The position numbers were made by a program, and so were the translations under genes. The notes below the pieces were generated by a model that saw only the letters and a program-made list of their open reading frames with translations, did no database searches and was not told where the DNA came from. A stretch of DNA of 8,936 nucleotides from Nitrososphaerota archaeon. Its GTDB lineage: Archaea > Thermoproteota > Nitrososphaeria > Nitrososphaerales > Nitrosopumilaceae. The stretch spans positions 1-8,936 of the forward strand of contig JADFJY010000043.1 in assembly GCA_022565935.1 (NCBI GenBank), read 5' to 3'. Numbering within the stretch: the first letter of the stretch is position 1; each line of letters opens with the position of its first letter. This document shows positions 6,393 to 8,936 of this stretch, piece by piece.

Positions 6393-7490
6393 TTATTTTA
6401 ATTTGTTCGGGACTGATATTTTGATCGATTTTTTTGGAATTTTGAAAAAGAATGTAGTTTGAACATTTTCTTCACTTATTACCCAAATTTTGCCTTTTAG
6501 GCCCTCAACAATACCTTTGCATATTGCCAAACCTAGCCCACTTCCGCCTCTTTTTCTACTTGTTGATGTATCGACTTGGTAGAATTTTTTGAATAGTTCA
6601 TTTTGATTTTCAGCTGAAATTCCTATACCATTATCCTGCACAAAAAATTCTACATCATTGAAACTGTCTTTTGCGCCTATTGTTATGTTGCCTGTATTTG
6701 AAGAAACAAAACCTATCGAATTTTTAATTAAATTGGAAAACACTTGATTTATCCTATTCTTGTCACTAAAAATTTGAAGATTTTCACTCAAGTTTATGTT
6801 GATGTTGATTTTTCTCTCAGTTGTCTCAAGTTCAAATTCTTTGATTATCCCATATAGTAATTCTGAAATGTTGATGTTCTCTTTATCAAAAACCAATTTC
6901 CCTAAGTCTAATTTTTGTGTAGTTAAAATATCCCCAATTAATCTTTCTAGTTTTTTTGTTGATAGATAAATTTCATCTACTGCTTCTTTTTGCTTCTCAT
7001 TTAATTTTCCAAGCAGTTCTTCTTGTTGTAACATTTGGACATATCCTAAGATTGGGACTAGTGGTGTTTTTAATTCATGAGATACCATTGATGAGAATTC
7101 AACCTTTTTTCTATCCATAATTTTTAATTTTTCTACATACTCTTTTTGTACTTCGATTGTTTTTTCTACTGTTTTTCCCATATTTTCAAAATTTTCATTT
7201 AATTCAAAAATTTCTTTTATATTTGTTTTAATCTTATTTTTATTAGACATTTTTTTTGTCTTTGAAAATTTTGTCATATTTTGAGTTAGCTTTTCTATTG
7301 GTTTTGTGATACTCTTTGAAATAGATACTGTTGCTAGTAATGTACCTATAGCTACAAATATAGAAAATATTAGTAAAATCAGTCCAGTTGAGTTGTCAAC
7401 TGATGTTATAAAATTTACAAGTCCCATGTAAAATATAATAAAACTTGATACTCCTGATACCAAAAATAAGGTATGTTTGATTGAAAGCAT
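6393..7490 (-). CDS. Membrane histidine kinase with HAMP-like linker
   Basis: Two-component sensor kinase, 365 residues. Two membrane helices (about 7-28 and 34-57) are joined by only about five residues, so there is essentially no external sensor domain. A HAMP-like segment (about 54-108, ISKSITKPIEKL) and a coiled coil (about 100-130) lead to the HisKA domain with phospho-acceptor H138 in MVSHELKTPLVPILGY. The HATPase_c domain has the N box NLIKNS (253-258), G1 box DNGIG (286-290), F box FKKFYQ (300-305) and G2 box GGSGLGL (315-321). All catalytic boxes are intact. The ATG at 7490 is preceded by GGAG (7503-7500) at 9 nt and lies 19 nt after the receiver gene. The probable partner is the receiver encoded just upstream. 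With so small an external loop the signal is likely in or near the membrane, or from another protein; this is inference. Confidence 0.93.
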   Translation of the reverse strand: MLSIKHTLFLVSGVSSFIIFYMGLVNFITSVDNSTGLILLIFSIFVAIGTLLATVSISKSITKPIEKLTQNMTKFSKTKKMSNKNKIKTNIKEIFELNENFENMGKTVEKTIEVQKEYVEKLKIMDRKKVEFSSMVSHELKTPLVPILGYVQMLQQEELLGKLNEKQKEAVDEIYLSTKKLERLIGDILTTQKLDLGKLVFDKENINISELLYGIIKEFELETTERKINININLSENLQIFSDKNRINQVFSNLIKNSIGFVSSNTGNITIGAKDSFNDVEFFVQDNGIGISAENQNELFKKFYQVDTSTSRKRGGSGLGLAICKGIVEGLKGKIWVISEENVQTTFFFKIPKKSIKISVPNKLK

Positions 7491-7509
7491 TTAGACACAC
7501 TCCCAAATT

Positions 7510-7941
7510 TTAGGAGTTTGCAGTTTCAATAATTTTAGATAGTAAAATGTCAATATCAATTGGTTTTAGGATGTATGAATGAACCCCTCTATCTACCAAT
7601 ACATCTAATTCTTCTTGGGTAATTGTTGATGCAGTGAATACAATGATTTTATGATCCTTTAGAGTATTACTTTCTTCTAGGTCTTTTATCACTGCATAGC
7701 CATCAAATTCAGGCATAGCCAAATCCAACAAAATTACATCATGTCTATTCTCTTTAATTATGGCTAACCCTTCTTTTCCATCATTTGCTACAGTACATTT
7801 CTGTTTTTTAAGCTCTAAAAATGTACTAAGCATCTTTGTTATTTGCTCATTATCATCAATTATTAAAATTTCCAAACTTTCAATCACTTCTTTTTGTTTG
7901 GTTTTTACTCTCTCGGTTTTACTCAATTTATAATACCCCAT
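7510..7941 (-). CDS. Stand-alone receiver-domain response regulator (CheY-like)
   Basis: A single receiver domain of 143 residues with no DNA-binding or enzymatic output. The acidic pocket is D29 and D30 (IIDDN), phospho-acceptor D73 (LLDLAMPEFDG), the switch T103 (VFTAS) and K126 followed by P127 (YILKP). All essential residues are present, so it should accept phosphate from a histidine kinase, most simply the one encoded next. The first 22 residues form a basic extension. The ATG at 7941 overlaps the end of the TrmB-like gene by 14 nt, without a Shine-Dalgarno site, suggesting translational coupling. A TTG at 7926 (codon 6), just beyond the upstream stop, is an alternative start and would leave the domain intact. 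Output must go through protein contact, possibly with the TrmB-like protein or another regulator. Confidence 0.92.
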   Translation of the reverse strand: MGYYKLSKTERVKTKQKEVIESLEILIIDDNEQITKMLSTFLELKKQKCTVANDGKEGLAIIKENRHDVILLDLAMPEFDGYAVIKDLEESNTLKDHKIIVFTASTITQEELDVLVDRGVHSYILKPIDIDILLSKIIETANS

Positions 7942-8884
7942 TAGTTTCTAATAATTTAAAATTTTTATGTAGATAATTTAGAATGATTTTTTCTTGTTCA
8001 ATCTCTCTTATTCTGTGTTCAAAAGTAATTTCAGAACCTAATAGTGATTCTACATTAGTTTCATCAAGATGATGTGATTTTTTCCATAGAAGACTAAATA
8101 ATGATCTTAGTGTTCTGACAAATGTTTTAGAATCAGTCCATACTGCAAGCATCTCTTTAACATTGTTATTACTAATGAAGAAAATCACTTCACGGTCATC
8201 TTTTATGATAAAACAAAACTCTTCTCTATTTTTATCATCGATTTTCTTAATTTTTTTAGATTCTATATTCTCAAAGATATGTGGCATGTCATATGATTGA
8301 TCTATTAAGATTTTTAGATTCGACTTTGTTTTATTTAGTAATTCAGCAAATTCAGTGAAATAGAATTTTTTGAAATCCATTTCTGTTCCTAAAACTAGAA
8401 TATTTTCTTTAGATTCTTTAATCATTTGTTCTAATTTAACTAAAATTGAATTCCTTCCTTGTAGTGACTGGAATTTATTGTTTTGATCTTCATTTTCATT
8501 TTCAACATAATTTGGAATGGTATTCCACAATCTAACGATACTTGTTTTACCTGCATCAAGTTCACTAATTCTATTTTTTTCATTATTTATCAAAATTTCT
8601 AATGATTTTTCAATTCCAACTGAGTTAAATTTGGTGGGTTTTCCAAACATTGAAAAAATAATTCCTTTTTGTTCTAAGGTTGATAATAAATGATAGGTTT
8701 CAGTTCTTGGAATATTGAGTGATTTTGAAACCTCAGAGGCAGTTTTGACGCCAATTTTACTCAAAAATAAGTATACTTTGGCTTGATTTGGGGTCAAATC
8801 ATACCGGATTAACATTCGATTAAGTTCATGTATCGGGCTGTCTGTTTGAAATATTCCCTCGTTTATGACTTCAGTTGTTGTCAT
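7928..8884 (-). CDS. TrmB-family transcriptional regulator
   Basis: Archaeal DNA-binding regulator of 318 residues. An N-terminal winged helix (about 22-90) contains LTPNQAKVYLFLSKIG followed by the recognition region TASEVSKSLNIPRTETYHLLSTLEQKG, the standard TrmB signature. A helical linker (91-125) leads to an effector domain (about 138-270) beginning GRNSILVKLEQMIKES and NILVLGTE, as in the PLD-like fold of TrmB proteins; no HKD catalytic motif is seen. The last 45 residues are a helical extension. In the family, ligand binding by the effector domain changes DNA binding, often to control sugar or energy metabolism; the ligand here is unknown. The ATG at 8884 directly follows an in-frame TGA, so no longer start is possible. 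There is no Shine-Dalgarno site, which fits a leaderless transcript. It is first in an operon with the receiver and kinase, and an inverted repeat lies over its promoter. Confidence 0.88.
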   Translation of the reverse strand: MTTTEVINEGIFQTDSPIHELNRMLIRYDLTPNQAKVYLFLSKIGVKTASEVSKSLNIPRTETYHLLSTLEQKGIIFSMFGKPTKFNSVGIEKSLEILINNEKNRISELDAGKTSIVRLWNTIPNYVENENEDQNNKFQSLQGRNSILVKLEQMIKESKENILVLGTEMDFKKFYFTEFAELLNKTKSNLKILIDQSYDMPHIFENIESKKIKKIDDKNREEFCFIIKDDREVIFFISNNNVKEMLAVWTDSKTFVRTLRSLFSLLWKKSHHLDETNVESLLGSEITFEHRIREIEQEKIILNYLHKNFKLLETNGVL

Positions 8885-8905
8885 TCAAAATTATTACATT
8901 GAATT

Positions 8906-8915
8906 CTAACATAAG
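8906..8915 (-). promoter_or_regulatory. TATA-like box of the trmB/receiver/kinase operon
   Basis: On the minus strand CTTATGTTAG is followed, 21 nt later, by the ATG at 8884. The spacing and lack of a ribosome binding site suit a leaderless archaeal promoter, with a C-run (8919-8915) just upstream. The box overlaps one arm of an inverted repeat. Confidence 0.35.
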
Positions 8916-8928
8916 GGGGTGTATGTTA
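8907..8928. promoter_or_regulatory. Inverted repeat over the trmB promoter, candidate operator
   Basis: TAACATA (8907-8913) and TATGTTA (8922-8928) form a perfect 7-bp dyad with an 8-nt G-rich spacer. Arm centres are 15 nt apart. One arm coincides with the TATA-like box, so a bound dimer would block TBP/TFB. Autoregulation by the TrmB-like protein is inference; the site could also serve a divergent gene outside the window. Confidence 0.4.
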
Positions 8929-8936
8929 TTAGGTGT

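Noticed and set aside
7928..8884. Phospholipase D-like activity for the TrmB effector domain
   Set aside because: Although the fold is related, no HxK(x)4D catalytic motif is visible.

Overview
The window looks like a piece of a low-GC archaeal chromosome, most likely a Nitrosopumilus-like ammonia-oxidising thaumarchaeon (Nitrososphaerota). This is inferred from the gene content (GatCAB amidotransferase, a TrmB-family regulator, an acetyl-CoA-synthetase-like AMP ligase), the AT-rich composition (about one third GC by eye), compact spacing, frequent TTG starts and several genes with no Shine-Dalgarno site but a TATA-like box close to the start codon. No rRNA or tRNA is present to confirm the lineage.

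Left part, plus strand (1-2908): the 3' part of gatA (cut by the left edge, about 70 codons missing), gatB overlapping its stop codon, and a close-following 87-residue protein of unknown function. GatA releases ammonia from glutamine. GatB activates misacylated Glu-tRNA(Gln) or Asp-tRNA(Asn) and uses that ammonia to make Gln-tRNA(Gln) or Asn-tRNA(Asn). gatC is not in the window.

Middle, plus strand (2954-6310): two genes that each appear to have their own promoter and a TTG start. The first is a full-length member of the acetyl-CoA synthetase family with all adenylation motifs, but the tryptophan that limits the pocket to acetate is replaced by glycine, so the substrate is probably a larger acid. 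The second is a class I/II PLP-dependent aminotransferase with intact catalytic residues and unknown substrate. A perfect 10-bp hairpin with a T-tract separates it from the convergent genes to its right.

Right part, minus strand (8884 down to 6393): a three-gene signalling unit in the order TrmB-like regulator, stand-alone receiver domain, membrane histidine kinase. The first two genes overlap by 14 nt and the third follows after 19 nt, so they are probably co-transcribed. The kinase has two membrane helices with almost no external loop, and the receiver has no output domain. The TrmB-like protein is the only DNA-binding protein in the set. An inverted repeat covers its presumed promoter and may be its operator.

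No mobile elements, CRISPR arrays, RNA genes or broken genes were seen, and no gap between genes exceeds about 80 bases. The most interesting points are the altered acyl pocket of the ligase and the TrmB/receiver/kinase cassette with its promoter dyad.
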